Assembly (NCBI GenBank): GCA_021296475.1
Contig: JAGWAJ010000003.1
Coordinates: 1 to 50,866 of the forward strand
Length of the DNA stretch: 50,866 nt
Reading direction: 5' to 3'
DNA from: Acidobacteriota bacterium
Lineage (GTDB): Bacteria; Acidobacteriota; Vicinamibacteria; Vicinamibacterales; UBA8438
A program made the translations under genes and the position numbers. The notes below the pieces were generated by a model. That model had not been told where the DNA came from and did not search any database. It saw only the letters and a list, made by a program, of their open reading frames with translations. Shown one piece after another: positions 7,330 through 16,584 of this stretch; the stretch's first letter is position 1, and every line of letters begins with the position of its first letter.

Positions 7330-8702
7330 AGAACCCGAGCCGGTCGTTCGCCCTGACGGTTTCGCTGGCCCTGTCCGCGGCCGGGGCCGTCGTTCTCACG
7401 CAGCCGCAGGACGATGCTCCGATCCCCGAGCGGTCGCAGGTCGATCTGATCATCGGCGACCGGATCGGTTCCCAACCCCGGTTCGCCGTGCCCGACTGCC
7501 TTGCGCCGGGCGGGGAGCCGGAGCTGGTGTCGGCCGGCCGGATACTGGCCCAGGTGTTGTGGGACGACCTGGAGTTCGAGCGCGAGTTCCGGATGCTCCC
7601 GCGAGACACCTACGCGACCGTCCCGCCGGCTCGCTCCGTGACCGACCTGCCGTTCCGGGCGTGGCAGGAGCTGGGAGCCGACGGCGTGGTCAGCTGCTCC
7701 CTCACCGGCCTTCCGGACGGCCGTGTCAGCGTGCAGGCCCGGCTGTTCAACACGCGGTCGTTGGAGTCGGCGTTCGGCGTGGAGTACTCGGGGACGCTGC
7801 GCAACGTGCGCGTCTATGCGCACGAGCTCTCCGATGAGATTCACCGGCAGCAGCGAGGTCTCGAGGGGGTCGCGCGCAGTCGCATCACGTTCGTCTCGGA
7901 CCGCGACAGCGAGTCCGCGCTCGGGCTGGTCGAGAACCGCCGCACCAAGGAGGTGTACGTCGCCGACTACGACGGCGCCAACGTCCAGCGCGTAACGGTC
8001 AGCCGTTCTCTCAACGTCACGCCGACGTGGTCCGTGAATGGCCGGGCCATCGCGTACACGTCCTGGCGCAGCGGGCCGCCCGACGTCTTCATCTCCCACA
8101 TCTACGAGGGCCGCCTCGAGTCGCCCCTCGGAGGGACCGTCGAAGTCCACAACTGGCTGCCGTCCTACTCGCCGGACGGACGCTACATCGCGTTCACGTC
8201 GAACCGCGACGGCAATCCCGAGATCTACATCAGCCGCACCGACGGAACGGATCTCAGGCGCCTGACGAATCACCCGGGCATCGACACCAGCCCGACCTGG
8301 TCACCGGTGGGGCTCCAGATCGCCTTCACCTCCAATCGCACCGGGTCGCCGCAGATATACGTCGTCGGCGTCGACGGCACGGGCCTGCGGCGGATCACGT
8401 TCGAGTCCTACTGCGACCGGCCGACGTGGTCGCCCGCGCCGTACAACGAGATCGCGTACGCCTCGCGCACCGGGCCCGGATACGACATCAAGGTCGTCGA
8501 CCTGGCGACCAACGAAGTACGGCAGCTCACGTTCGGCCTCGGCAGCAACGAGAGCCCGAGCTATGCCGCCAACGGGCGGCACCTGGTGTTCTCGTCGGAT
8601 CGGAGCGGCGACCGGCAGCTGTTTCTCATCGGCCGCGACGGTCGCGGCCTGCGGCGCATCACGAACAGCGGCAACAACGAGATGCCCGGTTGGTCGAAGT
8701 AG
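7326..8702 (+). CDS. tolB: Tol-Pal system protein TolB
   Basis: This 458-residue periplasmic protein has a hydrophobic N-terminal export segment at about residues 8-25. An N-terminal TolB domain (about 40-180) is followed by a C-terminal beta-propeller built of WD40-like PD40 repeats. Repeat motifs of the form SPDGRYIAFTSNRDGNPEIY recur, with each blade ending in an LRRLT or LRRIT segment. TolB binds Pal and releases it from peptidoglycan under control of TolA. The ATG overlaps the stop of the preceding gene by four bases, implying translational coupling. Length is normal. Confidence 0.92.
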   Translation: MKNPSRSFALTVSLALSAAGAVVLTQPQDDAPIPERSQVDLIIGDRIGSQPRFAVPDCLAPGGEPELVSAGRILAQVLWDDLEFEREFRMLPRDTYATVPPARSVTDLPFRAWQELGADGVVSCSLTGLPDGRVSVQARLFNTRSLESAFGVEYSGTLRNVRVYAHELSDEIHRQQRGLEGVARSRITFVSDRDSESALGLVENRRTKEVYVADYDGANVQRVTVSRSLNVTPTWSVNGRAIAYTSWRSGPPDVFISHIYEGRLESPLGGTVEVHNWLPSYSPDGRYIAFTSNRDGNPEIYISRTDGTDLRRLTNHPGIDTSPTWSPVGLQIAFTSNRTGSPQIYVVGVDGTGLRRITFESYCDRPTWSPAPYNEIAYASRTGPGYDIKVVDLATNEVRQLTFGLGSNESPSYAANGRHLVFSSDRSGDRQLFLIGRDGRGLRRITNSGNNEMPGWSK

Positions 8703-8705
8703 GCC

Positions 8706-9368
8706 GTGCCCGAGAGGAGGAAGACGACGGTGATCTGTCCAGGAAGAAGGAGCAGCACGGTGTGGGGCATCCATCTCGGGTCGTTGGCGCGCCGTTCGGC
8801 CGCCGTCCTGGTGCTGGCGGCGCTCGCCGGCGGGTCGTGCGTCAGGAATCCGCCGCCGGTGGAGCCGGAGCCGACGGCGCCGCCTCCGGGTGCGGAAGCG
8901 GCAGCCCGGGCGCGACCGGATACGCCCGCGCCGAGGCCGAGTCCACGCCCCACCGCTCCCCAGCCGCCACCCCCCGTGCTCCCCGAGGAGGACGAGTTCA
9001 CCGCCCGGTCGCTGGAGGAGATCAATCGTGACTCACCGCTCAGCCCGGTCTTCTTCCCCTACGACAGCTCGGAGCTCGACGCCGAGGCCCAGACGGTCAT
9101 CCAGGCCAACGCCGACGTGCTGGTGCAGTTTCCGACGTGGGTCGTGACGATCGAGGGACACTGCGACGAGCGCGGCACCCCCGAGTACAACCTCGGCCTC
9201 GGAGAGCGCCGGGCGCTGGCCGTGCGCGACCACCTGGTGCGGCTCGGCTTGCCGGCGTCCCAGTTGCGCACGGTCAGCTACGGCAAGGAGTTCCCCTTCG
9301 TTCCCGGCAGCGACGAGACGTCGTGGGCGGCGAACCGGCGTGCCCACTTCGTCATCACGGCGCAGTAG
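8706..9368 (+). CDS. pal: Peptidoglycan-associated lipoprotein Pal
   Basis: This protein is 220 residues from the GTG at 8706. The first 30 residues are charged, so the true start may lie further in (other GTG codons follow). A hydrophobic segment leads to LAALAGGSC; the cysteine, near residue 45, is a probable lipidation site, though the lipobox is not canonical (Gly at -3). A long Pro/Ala-rich linker runs to about residue 95. The C-terminal OmpA domain carries the peptidoglycan-binding motif with GHCDERGTPEYNLGLGERRA. Pal anchors the outer membrane to peptidoglycan and binds TolB. It lies 3 bases after tolB. Confidence 0.9.
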   Translation: MPERRKTTVICPGRRSSTVWGIHLGSLARRSAAVLVLAALAGGSCVRNPPPVEPEPTAPPPGAEAAARARPDTPAPRPSPRPTAPQPPPPVLPEEDEFTARSLEEINRDSPLSPVFFPYDSSELDAEAQTVIQANADVLVQFPTWVVTIEGHCDERGTPEYNLGLGERRALAVRDHLVRLGLPASQLRTVSYGKEFPFVPGSDETSWAANRRAHFVITAQ

Positions 9369-9409
9369 CGAGCACCTGGGTGCAGGCACGGACAGATGGG
9401 GGTTAGGCC

Positions 9410-10240
9410 ATGAGACGAGGTGTTGCGCTTGGCGTTGTCGTCCTCTGGTTCGCTGGCAGCCCGGCAGTCGCGGCCGACCGGGAGCACGAGCAGCTGATGG
9501 CCGACATCCGGATGCTCGAGGCGCAGTTGTTGCAAACCCAGCGCATGCTCACCGCGCTGCATGAAGCGATCGTGACCCTGGACGCGACCCTGGCGAGTCA
9601 TCGCGACGAGGTGCGCAGGGCGTTCGCGGATCAACAGCTGGCGACGGGGAGCATCGCGGCCGGCGTGCGCGTGGTGCGCGAGAAGGTGGACGAGAACAAC
9701 GTACGCGTCGCTTCCCTGTCGCAGGAGGTGGAAGCGCTCCGGCTGGCCATTCCTCCGATGCAGCCGGCGCTGACCTCGCTGGTCGATCCGGATACCGGAC
9801 TGCCGCTCGACCCGCCGCCGGCCGTCCTGGCGCCGGCCCCGATCCAGGCCGGGGTCTCCCCCCAGCGCATGTACGACACCGCCTGGGCCGACTACACGAA
9901 CGGGCAGTGGGCACTGGCGATTCAGGGGTTCGAGGCGTACATCGACACGTTTCCGCGTTCGGAACTGACGGACGACGCCGCCTTCTACATCGGGCAGACG
10001 CACTTCGCCGAGGGCCGTTTTCCGGAAGCGGTCGAGGCGTTCGAGGCGGTGCTGCTCGACTATCCCGCCGGCGACGTCGTACCCGACGCATCGTACAAGC
10101 TCGGGCTCGCCCTCGATCGGCTGGGAGAGACGGAACGCGCTCGCGCGGCCTTCGAAGTAGTCGTGAGCGATCACGCCGAGAGCCAGATGGCCGCGCTGGC
10201 TCAGCAAGCGCTCGATCGTCTCGACCAGCCCGTGCGCTGA
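9410..10240 (+). CDS. cpoB: Cell division coordinator CpoB/YbgF-like TPR protein
   Basis: This 276-residue periplasmic protein has a signal peptide (cleavage plausible after AVAA, about residue 22). An N-terminal coiled-coil stretch (about 25-115, [16 protein letters not shown]) is followed by a Pro/Ala linker. C-terminal tetratricopeptide repeats run from about 150 to 270 ([40 protein letters not shown]). This architecture and the place after pal match YbgF/CpoB, which couples Tol-Pal action to septal cell-wall synthesis in E. coli. Confidence 0.87.
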   Translation: MRRGVALGVVVLWFAGSPAVAADREHEQLMADIRMLEAQLLQTQRMLTALHEAIVTLDATLASHRDEVRRAFADQQLATGSIAAGVRVVREKVDENNVRVASLSQEVEALRLAIPPMQPALTSLVDPDTGLPLDPPPAVLAPAPIQAGVSPQRMYDTAWADYTNGQWALAIQGFEAYIDTFPRSELTDDAAFYIGQTHFAEGRFPEAVEAFEAVLLDYPAGDVVPDASYKLGLALDRLGETERARAAFEVVVSDHAESQMAALAQQALDRLDQPVR

Positions 10241-10253
10241 GAGGTACCTGTCG

Positions 10254-10694
10254 ATGGGTAGTGTGAACAAGGCAATCCTGGTGGGTAATCTGGGCCGTGA
10301 CGTCGAGCTCCGCTACACGCCCGGAGGGGCCGCCGTCGCGAACTTCAGCATCGCGACGACACGGGTCTGGAACGACCGATCCGGACAGCGGCAGGAAGAG
10401 ACCGAGTGGCACCGGGTCGTGGCCTGGGACAAGCAGGCCGAGACCGCGAACAAGTACCTGCGCAAGGGCCGGCAGGTATACGTCGAGGGTCGTCTGCAGA
10501 CGCGGAAGTGGGACGACCGGGACGGCAACACGCGATACACCACTGAGGTGCGTGCCGAGCGCCTCGTCCTGCTCGGGCGCCGGGACGATGAGGCCGGTGG
10601 AGGGCGCTCGGAGCGTCCGGACGTACAGCCCGTTGCGGCCACGGACGGTCCGGCGCCGGCCCCGGAGCTGACGGAGGACGACATCCCGTTCTGA
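10254..10694 (+). CDS. ssb: Single-stranded DNA-binding protein
   Basis: This 146-residue SSB has an N-terminal OB fold (about 1-108) with the typical start [19 protein letters not shown] and the segment [24 protein letters not shown] flexible linker is followed by the acidic tip ELTEDDIPF, which recruits replication and repair partners. It lies 13 bases after cpoB on the same strand and may be read through from the tol-pal operon. A hairpin lies just downstream. Confidence 0.95.
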   Translation: MGSVNKAILVGNLGRDVELRYTPGGAAVANFSIATTRVWNDRSGQRQEETEWHRVVAWDKQAETANKYLRKGRQVYVEGRLQTRKWDDRDGNTRYTTEVRAERLVLLGRRDDEAGGGRSERPDVQPVAATDGPAPAPELTEDDIPF

Positions 10695-10706
10695 CGCGGA
10701 GTCCCC

Positions 10707-10733
10707 CCGGGGGCGTCGGCGGACAGCCCCCGG
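10707..10733. terminator. Candidate bidirectional terminator between ssb and the cupin gene
   Basis: An 8-bp perfect stem (CCGGGGGC at 10707-10714 with GCCCCCGG at 10726-10733) encloses an 11-base loop between the convergent ssb and cupin genes. There is no T-tract on either side, so intrinsic termination is only inferred from strength and position. Confidence 0.4.
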
Positions 10734-10763
10734 CGTCGTCGGGCGCCCCGCGCCGGGCCACGC

Positions 10764-11144
10764 TCACGCGTCGGGCGGCGCCGGATCTTCCGGCGCGCGG
10801 CCGTACCGATCCTCGAGGCGGACGACGTCGTCGAGTTCGGGGGTCGAGACCTCGATCAGCGTGCAGTCGTCGATGGCCGTCATCCGGTGCACCGTCCCCG
10901 GCGCGACGTGGACCCGCTCACCGGCCGTCATCTCCCAGACGCGGGCGTCCTCGCCGCGGCCGATCTCGAACCGCAGGCGGCCTTCCCACAACAGAATCGT
11001 TTCGTCCTTGCGGTTGTGGTACTGCAGGCTGAGCGCATGTCCCGCGTCGATGTGCAGGATCTTGCCGACGTACCGATCCGTCTTCGCCCAATGCAGCTCG
11101 TAGCCCCACGGCTTGTCGATGCGTACGACGTCCTTGCTGCTCAC
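10764..11144 (-). CDS. Cupin-domain protein, type II mannose-6-phosphate isomerase-like
   Basis: This 126-residue single cupin has VRIDKPWGYELHW near the N-terminus, as in the isomerase domain of bifunctional mannose-6-phosphate isomerase/GDP-mannose pyrophosphorylase. Likely metal ligands are the Gln, His and Glu in SLQYHNRKDE and the His in PGTVHRM. The GTG at 11144 is chosen because it overlaps the rapZ stop as GTGA; a longer frame upstream would lie inside rapZ. Substrate is unknown; hexose- or amino-sugar-phosphate chemistry is plausible from the family and from coupling to rapZ. Confidence 0.75.
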   Translation of the reverse strand: MSSKDVVRIDKPWGYELHWAKTDRYVGKILHIDAGHALSLQYHNRKDETILLWEGRLRFEIGRGEDARVWEMTAGERVHVAPGTVHRMTAIDDCTLIEVSTPELDDVVRLEDRYGRAPEDPAPPDA

Positions 11145-12064
11145 TCTGCATCCCCCGGAGTCGTTATGTCGCGATGCTTCACCAGCAGGTGGATGTTGCG
11201 CAGGTCGGTCATCTGCTGGCGCAGCCGTTCGACGATGGCTACCGAACGATGCCGGCCCCCGGTGCATCCGATCCCAATCGTCAGGTAGCTCTTGCCCTCT
11301 CGCGCGTACTGCGGCAGCAGGAAGCGCAACAGTCCCGTCACCCTGCCGAGGAACTCCTGCGCGGCGTCGAAACCGCCGACATAGCGCTGGACCTCCGGGT
11401 CGATTCCCGTTCGCGGCCGAAGGTGCGGCACGAAGTGGGGGTTGGGCAGGAACCGGACGTCGAGCAGCAGGTCGGACTCCAACGGTACACCGTGCTTGTA
11501 GCCGAAGCTGATCAGCGTAACCACGAGCCGCGCGGCCGCCCCGCCCCGGGAAAGCTCCGAGAACACCGCCCGCAGCTCATGCACCGTAAGGTCGGAGGTG
11601 TTGATGACGCGATCGGCACCGCGCTTGATCGTCTCCAGGCGGGTGCGTTCCTCCAGAATGCCCTCGAGCACGGATCGATCCGGAGCGAGCGGATGCGGGC
11701 GCCGCGTCTCCGAATAGCGGCGCACGAGAGCCTCGTCGCTGGCCTCGATGAAGAGAACGACGACGCCCAGGTCCTTCCGTCGCCGCAGACGGAGGAGCGC
11801 GACCGGGAACGCATCGAGGAAGTGCGGATCGCGCACGTCGAGAACCGCGGCCGAGGCGCGGGCCCCGCCGGTGGCGCCGGCACCCGCGGCGGTGAGGTCC
11901 GCGAACGCGGCCAGCAATGCGGTGGGCAGGTTGTCCACGCACAGGTACCCGAGATCCTCGAGCGCGCGGATGGCCTGGGACTTGCCCGCGCCGGAAAGCC
12001 CCGTTACGACGACGAATGGGGTGGGCGTCGCCTGAGGATCCGTCGGGTTCCCGTCCCCTGTCAT
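11141..12064 (-). CDS. rapZ: RapZ/YvcJ-family nucleotide-binding protein, RNase adaptor
   Basis: This 307-residue protein has the P-loop GLSGAGKSQ near residues 22-30, then ALEDLGYLCVDNLPTALL. The C-terminal domain has VTLISFGYKHGVP and the conserved GCTGGRHRSV, which in RapZ contributes to sensing glucosamine-6-phosphate. In E. coli RapZ delivers sRNA GlmZ to RNase E; in Gram-positives YvcJ influences competence. The mechanism here is unknown. It sits 47 bases after rpoN, as in many bacteria, but hpf and ptsN, which usually lie between them, are absent. Confidence 0.92.
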   Translation of the reverse strand: MTGDGNPTDPQATPTPFVVVTGLSGAGKSQAIRALEDLGYLCVDNLPTALLAAFADLTAAGAGATGGARASAAVLDVRDPHFLDAFPVALLRLRRRKDLGVVVLFIEASDEALVRRYSETRRPHPLAPDRSVLEGILEERTRLETIKRGADRVINTSDLTVHELRAVFSELSRGGAAARLVVTLISFGYKHGVPLESDLLLDVRFLPNPHFVPHLRPRTGIDPEVQRYVGGFDAAQEFLGRVTGLLRFLLPQYAREGKSYLTIGIGCTGGRHRSVAIVERLRQQMTDLRNIHLLVKHRDITTPGDAE

Positions 12065-12111
12065 GCCTCGCTCCGGCGCCGATCGCGGGAGGCGGCCGCA
12101 GCGCCGCCGTC

Positions 12112-13551
12112 TCAGTACAGGACCTTGCGCTGGCTCGACGTCGGAATCCGAAGCTCTTCGCGGTACTTGGCGATCGTCCGGCGGGCCAGAACGAGGCCGT
12201 CTTCCTGAAGCAGCCGCACGATTCGGGAATCGCTGAGCGGCTTCCGCGTGTCTTCCTGCTCGATGATCTTGCGGATGCGCTGCTTGATGGTGACCGATGA
12301 CACGGTCTCACCGTACGAGCTGTGAATGCCGCTGTGGAAGAAGTACTTCATCTCGAACACACCCTGCGGCGTGTGCATGTACTTGTTGTTGACCACCCGG
12401 CTGACCGTCGACTCGTGCATGCCGATGTCGTTGGCGACGTCCCGCAGCACCAGCGGGCGCAGGTGCTCTATGCCGGAGTCAAGGAACTCGCGCTGGAAGT
12501 GGATGATGCTGGTCGCAACCTTGTGAATCGTCTTCTGTCGCTGGTCGACCGACTTGATGAGCCAGAGGGCGGAGCGGAACTTCTCCTTCACGTACGCCCG
12601 GGTCTCCTCGGAGTTGTTGCTGCCCTTGTCGAGCATCCGTCGGTACACGGGGCTGATGCGCAACTGCGGCATCCCGTCCTCGTTCAGCACGGCGACGTAC
12701 TGGTCCTCGACCTTGACCACGGACACGTCGGGGATCACGTACTGCGAGGCGACCGGATTCAACCGATTCCCCGGTTTCGGATCGAGATGCTGCAGGATCT
12801 CGAGGTGCCCCTTCAACTCTGCGATGGACATGCCGAGACGGCGCGCGAGCTCCGGGCCCTGGTGGCGCTGCAGCAGCCGCAGGTAGTCGACCTCCCGGAC
12901 GATGGTCTCGCACGGGGTGCCTTCGAGCCCGAGGTGGCGGATCTGGAGCAGGAGGCACTCCTGCGGATCGCGGGCCGCCACGCCCACCGGATCGAACGTC
13001 TGGACGAGCCTCAGCACCCGCTCGACCTCTCCGGCGGGCCAGGCGCCCATCGCGGCGATCTCGTCGATCGACGCCACGAGGTAGCCGTCCTCGTTCAGGT
13101 TGCCGATGACGGCGGCTCCGATCTCCCGGAGCAGATCGTCGTTCGTACGCAGCGAGAGCTGCCAGACAAGATGGTCCGCCAGGGAGCTCGTCGTCGACAG
13201 CGTGTTCTCGATCGGCGGCAGGTCCTTGATCTCCCGTGGAGCGCGAGGCCGGTAGCCGTCGTCGAGGTAGTCGCCGAAAAAGTACTCGTAATCGGCGTCA
13301 TCCCACGTGTCCTGCCTGTCGCTGGTCGGTTCGGGATCCGGATCCGCCTTGTCGACCTGTGCCGACGCATCCGCCTGCTGCTGCTCCTCGGTCGGTACCT
13401 CTTCGAGCAGCGGGTTCTCCACGACCTCCTGCGTCAGCAGGTCCACCAGCTCCAGCGTGGACATCGGCAGCAGCTTGATCGCCTGCTGCAACGACGGCGT
13501 CAGGATCAGTTTCTGGGAGAGCCTCGCCTGCAGCTTCTGCTGAATCGCCAT
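12112..13551 (-). CDS. rpoN: RNA polymerase sigma-54 factor
   Basis: This 479-residue protein has the Gln/Leu-rich activator-contacting region I (about 1-50, LSQKLILTPSLQQAIKLLPM). An acidic region II follows (about 55-115), then the core-binding domain, the HTH (NDIGMHESTVSRVVNNKY) and the C-terminal RpoN box ARRTIAKYREELRIP near the end. It reads promoters of the -24/-12 type and needs an AAA+ activator. Length and all regions are intact. It lies 52 bases after lptB and just before rapZ. Confidence 0.96.
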   Translation of the reverse strand: MAIQQKLQARLSQKLILTPSLQQAIKLLPMSTLELVDLLTQEVVENPLLEEVPTEEQQQADASAQVDKADPDPEPTSDRQDTWDDADYEYFFGDYLDDGYRPRAPREIKDLPPIENTLSTTSSLADHLVWQLSLRTNDDLLREIGAAVIGNLNEDGYLVASIDEIAAMGAWPAGEVERVLRLVQTFDPVGVAARDPQECLLLQIRHLGLEGTPCETIVREVDYLRLLQRHQGPELARRLGMSIAELKGHLEILQHLDPKPGNRLNPVASQYVIPDVSVVKVEDQYVAVLNEDGMPQLRISPVYRRMLDKGSNNSEETRAYVKEKFRSALWLIKSVDQRQKTIHKVATSIIHFQREFLDSGIEHLRPLVLRDVANDIGMHESTVSRVVNNKYMHTPQGVFEMKYFFHSGIHSSYGETVSSVTIKQRIRKIIEQEDTRKPLSDSRIVRLLQEDGLVLARRTIAKYREELRIPTSSQRKVLY

Positions 13552-13603
13552 GGGGTCGTGCGCGCTATCGCCGCCTGCAAATCGGGGGGGGACTTTCTCG
13601 ATC

Positions 13604-14347
13604 TTAGTCCAAACGAAAATCGGCGCCCAGGTAAATCCGTTTCACCTCCTCGTCGGCTGCCAGCGCCGCCGGGGTCCCGCTTCGGAACACCACGCCGTCA
13701 TGTACGATGTATGCCCGATCGGTGATCCGCAGCGTCTCGCGCACGTTGTGGTCGGTGATCAGCACACCGATGCCCCGGGCCTTGAGGTGGAAGATGATCG
13801 CCTGAATATCGCCGATCGCGATGGGGTCGATCCCCGCGAACGGCTCGTCGAGCAGCATGAACGACGGAGACACCACGAGCGCGCGGGTGATCTCGACGCG
13901 GCGGCGCTCTCCCCCCGAGAGCGTGTGTGCGTTCGCCTTGGCGAGCGGCGTGAGATTGAGCTCCGCGAGCAGCTCCGCCACGCGCGCTCTTCGTTCGGCG
14001 CGACGCAGCCCGAGGGTTTCGAGAATGGCCAGGATGTTCTGTTCGACCGTGAGACCGCGGAAGATGGACGGTTCCTGGGGGAGGTATCCAATCCCCTTGC
14101 GGGCTCGCAGGTACATCGGATGCTCGGTGACATCTCTGCCGTTGAGCAGCACGCGTCCCGAATCGGGAGCGGTGAGGCCGACGACCATGTAGAAGGTGGT
14201 GGTCTTGCCCGCGCCGTTGGGGCCCAGCAACCCGACCACCTCCCCGGACCGGACGTCCAGGCTCACCTCGCGGACCACCGTGCGACCGCCGTACGACTTC
14301 GTGAGCTTCGCCGTCCGCAGCGTCGCGGCCGCGTTCGAGCCGGCCAT
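13604..14347 (-). CDS. lptB: LPS export ABC transporter ATP-binding protein
   Basis: This 247-residue ATPase has the Walker [12 protein letters not shown] (about 39-49), signature [15 protein letters not shown], Walker [14 protein letters not shown] and the switch histidine in [10 protein letters not shown]. These wordings are diagnostic of LptB, which powers extraction of LPS by LptFG. The gene begins 3 bases after the LptC/LptA-like gene and precedes rpoN, the classical lptA-lptB-rpoN order. Confidence 0.94.
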   Translation of the reverse strand: MAGSNAAATLRTAKLTKSYGGRTVVREVSLDVRSGEVVGLLGPNGAGKTTTFYMVVGLTAPDSGRVLLNGRDVTEHPMYLRARKGIGYLPQEPSIFRGLTVEQNILAILETLGLRRAERRARVAELLAELNLTPLAKANAHTLSGGERRRVEITRALVVSPSFMLLDEPFAGIDPIAIGDIQAIIFHLKARGIGVLITDHNVRETLRITDRAYIVHDGVVFRSGTPAALAADEEVKRIYLGADFRLD

Positions 14348-14350
14348 GCC

Positions 14351-16468
14351 TCACGGCCCGGGCGACAACGAGACGCACCCGTCGCTGGTCGACGACGTGC
14401 GGCCTTCCCCCTCGCCGTCGATCTGCACCTCGTCCGTGATGAAGAACGTCAATGTTCGCCCCGTGGTCTCCCGACACGCATCCTCGCTCTGCTCCAGTAT
14501 CTCGACCGGCTCCCCCTCCATCTCGTACCGGCCGTCGGCATCGTCGTACGCCATCGTCTCACCGGTGACACGCCGTCCGGGGAGCTCGAGCGTGACGTCG
14601 TCCGAGGCGAAGATGCGATCCAGGGTGCGCGCGTCGTCCTGCAGCAGGACCTCGATGGACTCGGCCGAGAGGTCGTTGCGCGGATTCTCGAGGCTGGCGC
14701 CGCCGGTGTAGGCGATCTGCCGCGTCGCGTCGTCGTACGCCATGGCTCTGCCGCGTCCGACGGTTGCCAGAGCCTCCACGGCTCCGGTCTCGTCGTTCGT
14801 CTGGACGATCGTCGTTTGTGTCCGCACGGTCCCTTCGGCCTGCAGGCTTCCGGTGGCCTCGTCGAGCGTGATCGAGGCACCCAGGAACTCGGCCTGATCC
14901 TGCCAGAGCCTCGCGGGCGTGCCGGTGTAGGTGGCCACGGCAAGCTCCGGGTCATAGAGGAGCTGCTCGGCGGCCACAAAGACCCGCTCGTTCGCCGCCA
15001 GCAGCCCCGGCCGGCGGCCGTTCTCGCCGCCCGCGCCCGTCGAAGCCTCGAGCACGCTCTTGACCTGACCGCTTGCGTCCATCCCCTGCCCGTTCAGCGT
15101 CAACGTGATCGTCTGGGCCTGTGTGGTGCCTCGGGCGTCGTCGACGCTCGGCGACGGCCCGTCGCTCTCGCCCCTCGACAGAGCGAGGCGGGCGCCGCCG
15201 ATGTCGTAGGTCGCCTCGTGCGCATTCGCGGTCAGCGTGCCGTCCTCGACGTCGACGCCACCGAGGAAGCGGGCCGCATCGAGGCTCGCGAGATCTTCAG
15301 CGAGCCCGGCCTCGAGCCGGCTCGCGCGCATGATCCGATCCCCTCGCGCATCACTGCCGTCTCCGGCGCGCGGCTCGCGGTACTCGACGCCGCCCTCGAA
15401 CGTGGCGTCCCAGCCGTTCTCCTCCCCCGCGGTGATCTCGACCGCGTCCCCGGTGACGCGAGAGGTGCCGGCGTCGGAATCCAGCGAGGGGAGGTCGACC
15501 GCCACCCGATCGACGGCGGTGAGGCTGCGCAAGCCGCCCCCGCCGGTCAATGCAACGGAGACGGTCCGCCCCGCGATGCGCGTACCTGCGGCGTCCGCCG
15601 GGCCAAACAACTCGACGGCCGCGGCTCCGTCGAGTGTGGCGCTGTCGATCTGCCCATCGTCATAGGCCACGGTGATGGCGTGCGCCGACATCTCCCGCAG
15701 CCGGCCCGGCGTGCTCGTGGTTCCCAGAATCCTGGCCGAGCCGTCAAGATCGAGGGCGTCCAGCCGGGACGCGTCGGGATCGAAGCGCACGACGGCGTCG
15801 TGCGCGTGCATGCGCCAGCCGGCGGAGTCGATCCGCACGCCCCCGCTGAATCGCATGAAGCCGTCCAGGCGCGCGATCCGGGCCCGGCCCGCGGTGATTC
15901 GCGTCTCCGCAGCCCCGCCGGCGCCGGTCGTGCTCAGCGCCACGACGGCCTGCGGATCCAGGTGCAGCAGGCCGCTCCGCAGATCGTAGTCCGCTGCCTC
16001 GCCGGCCAGCCGCATCCACCCCTGCTCGAACTCGGCCGGCTTCGGCATGATGACCAGCCGGGTGGCATCGGCGTAGGACGCTTCCGACGTGTTCCCGGCA
16101 AGACCGTCGCCGGTCTCGATGCCGACGTTGCCCTCGAAGCGCCACTCCCCGGTTTCCTCGACTCCCGACGCTTCGTCGCCGCGCATCCGGAAGCCGGTCC
16201 GATCGTCTCCCGGGGGAACCGTCACCGAGACGCCGACCAGCCGGACGGACTCGTCTTCGTAGGCGAACTGCTGGTCGGCCTCGATGATCGATCCGCCGGC
16301 CAAGGTGATGCGGCTGCCCCGCGACTGGATGATCGCGGTTGCATCTGTGCGGTCGACCGCCACGGCTCGCGTCGGACTGCGACGTTGCATGCCGAGAAAG
16401 ACGGCGACCGCGAACGTCACCACGAACGAGATGAGAGCGATGCGTGCGGAACGCGTCCACCTGCCCAT
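14351..16468 (-). CDS. Large LptC/LptA-like (OstA-repeat) LPS transport protein
   Basis: This 705-residue protein has one N-terminal membrane helix (about 10-27, ARIALISFVVTFAVAVFLGM). An LptC-like portion follows (about 50-200), then repeated beta-strand segments of the LptA/OstA type through to the C-terminus, with many lines such as ARGDRIMRASRLEA, ANAHEATYDI, LSAESIEVLL and VTGETMAYDD. In E. coli LptC (191 aa) and LptA (185 aa) are separate and form the periplasmic bridge; here both roles seem to sit on one chain. The gene is immediately upstream of lptB, in the position of lptC-lptA. Fusion is inferred from length, topology and position; the exact domain borders cannot be fixed by eye. 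Confidence 0.75.
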   Translation of the reverse strand: MGRWTRSARIALISFVVTFAVAVFLGMQRRSPTRAVAVDRTDATAIIQSRGSRITLAGGSIIEADQQFAYEDESVRLVGVSVTVPPGDDRTGFRMRGDEASGVEETGEWRFEGNVGIETGDGLAGNTSEASYADATRLVIMPKPAEFEQGWMRLAGEAADYDLRSGLLHLDPQAVVALSTTGAGGAAETRITAGRARIARLDGFMRFSGGVRIDSAGWRMHAHDAVVRFDPDASRLDALDLDGSARILGTTSTPGRLREMSAHAITVAYDDGQIDSATLDGAAAVELFGPADAAGTRIAGRTVSVALTGGGGLRSLTAVDRVAVDLPSLDSDAGTSRVTGDAVEITAGEENGWDATFEGGVEYREPRAGDGSDARGDRIMRASRLEAGLAEDLASLDAARFLGGVDVEDGTLTANAHEATYDIGGARLALSRGESDGPSPSVDDARGTTQAQTITLTLNGQGMDASGQVKSVLEASTGAGGENGRRPGLLAANERVFVAAEQLLYDPELAVATYTGTPARLWQDQAEFLGASITLDEATGSLQAEGTVRTQTTIVQTNDETGAVEALATVGRGRAMAYDDATRQIAYTGGASLENPRNDLSAESIEVLLQDDARTLDRIFASDDVTLELPGRRVTGETMAYDDADGRYEMEGEPVEILEQSEDACRETTGRTLTFFITDEVQIDGEGEGRTSSTSDGCVSLSPGP

Positions 16469-16493
16469 GTAGCCGGTGTCCCAATCCTGTCTG

Positions 16494-16499
16494 ACTGTA
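16494..16499 (-). promoter_or_regulatory. Possible -10 element for the lptCA-lptB-rpoN run
   Basis: TACAGT on the minus strand lies 25 bases before the ATG of the LptC/LptA-like gene, in the 116-base gap after recJ. No convincing -35 is visible, so this is a weak call. It would allow transcription of lptCA-lptB-rpoN-rapZ independently of guaA-dnaE-recJ. Confidence 0.3.
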
Positions 16500-16584
16500 C
16501 CTCACTCCGGACGACGGCGCGGCGGCAGGCGGGCGTTCGTGGGCGTGTCGCCGCGGATGCTGGCCGCGGCCGTGCGGGCGCCGG

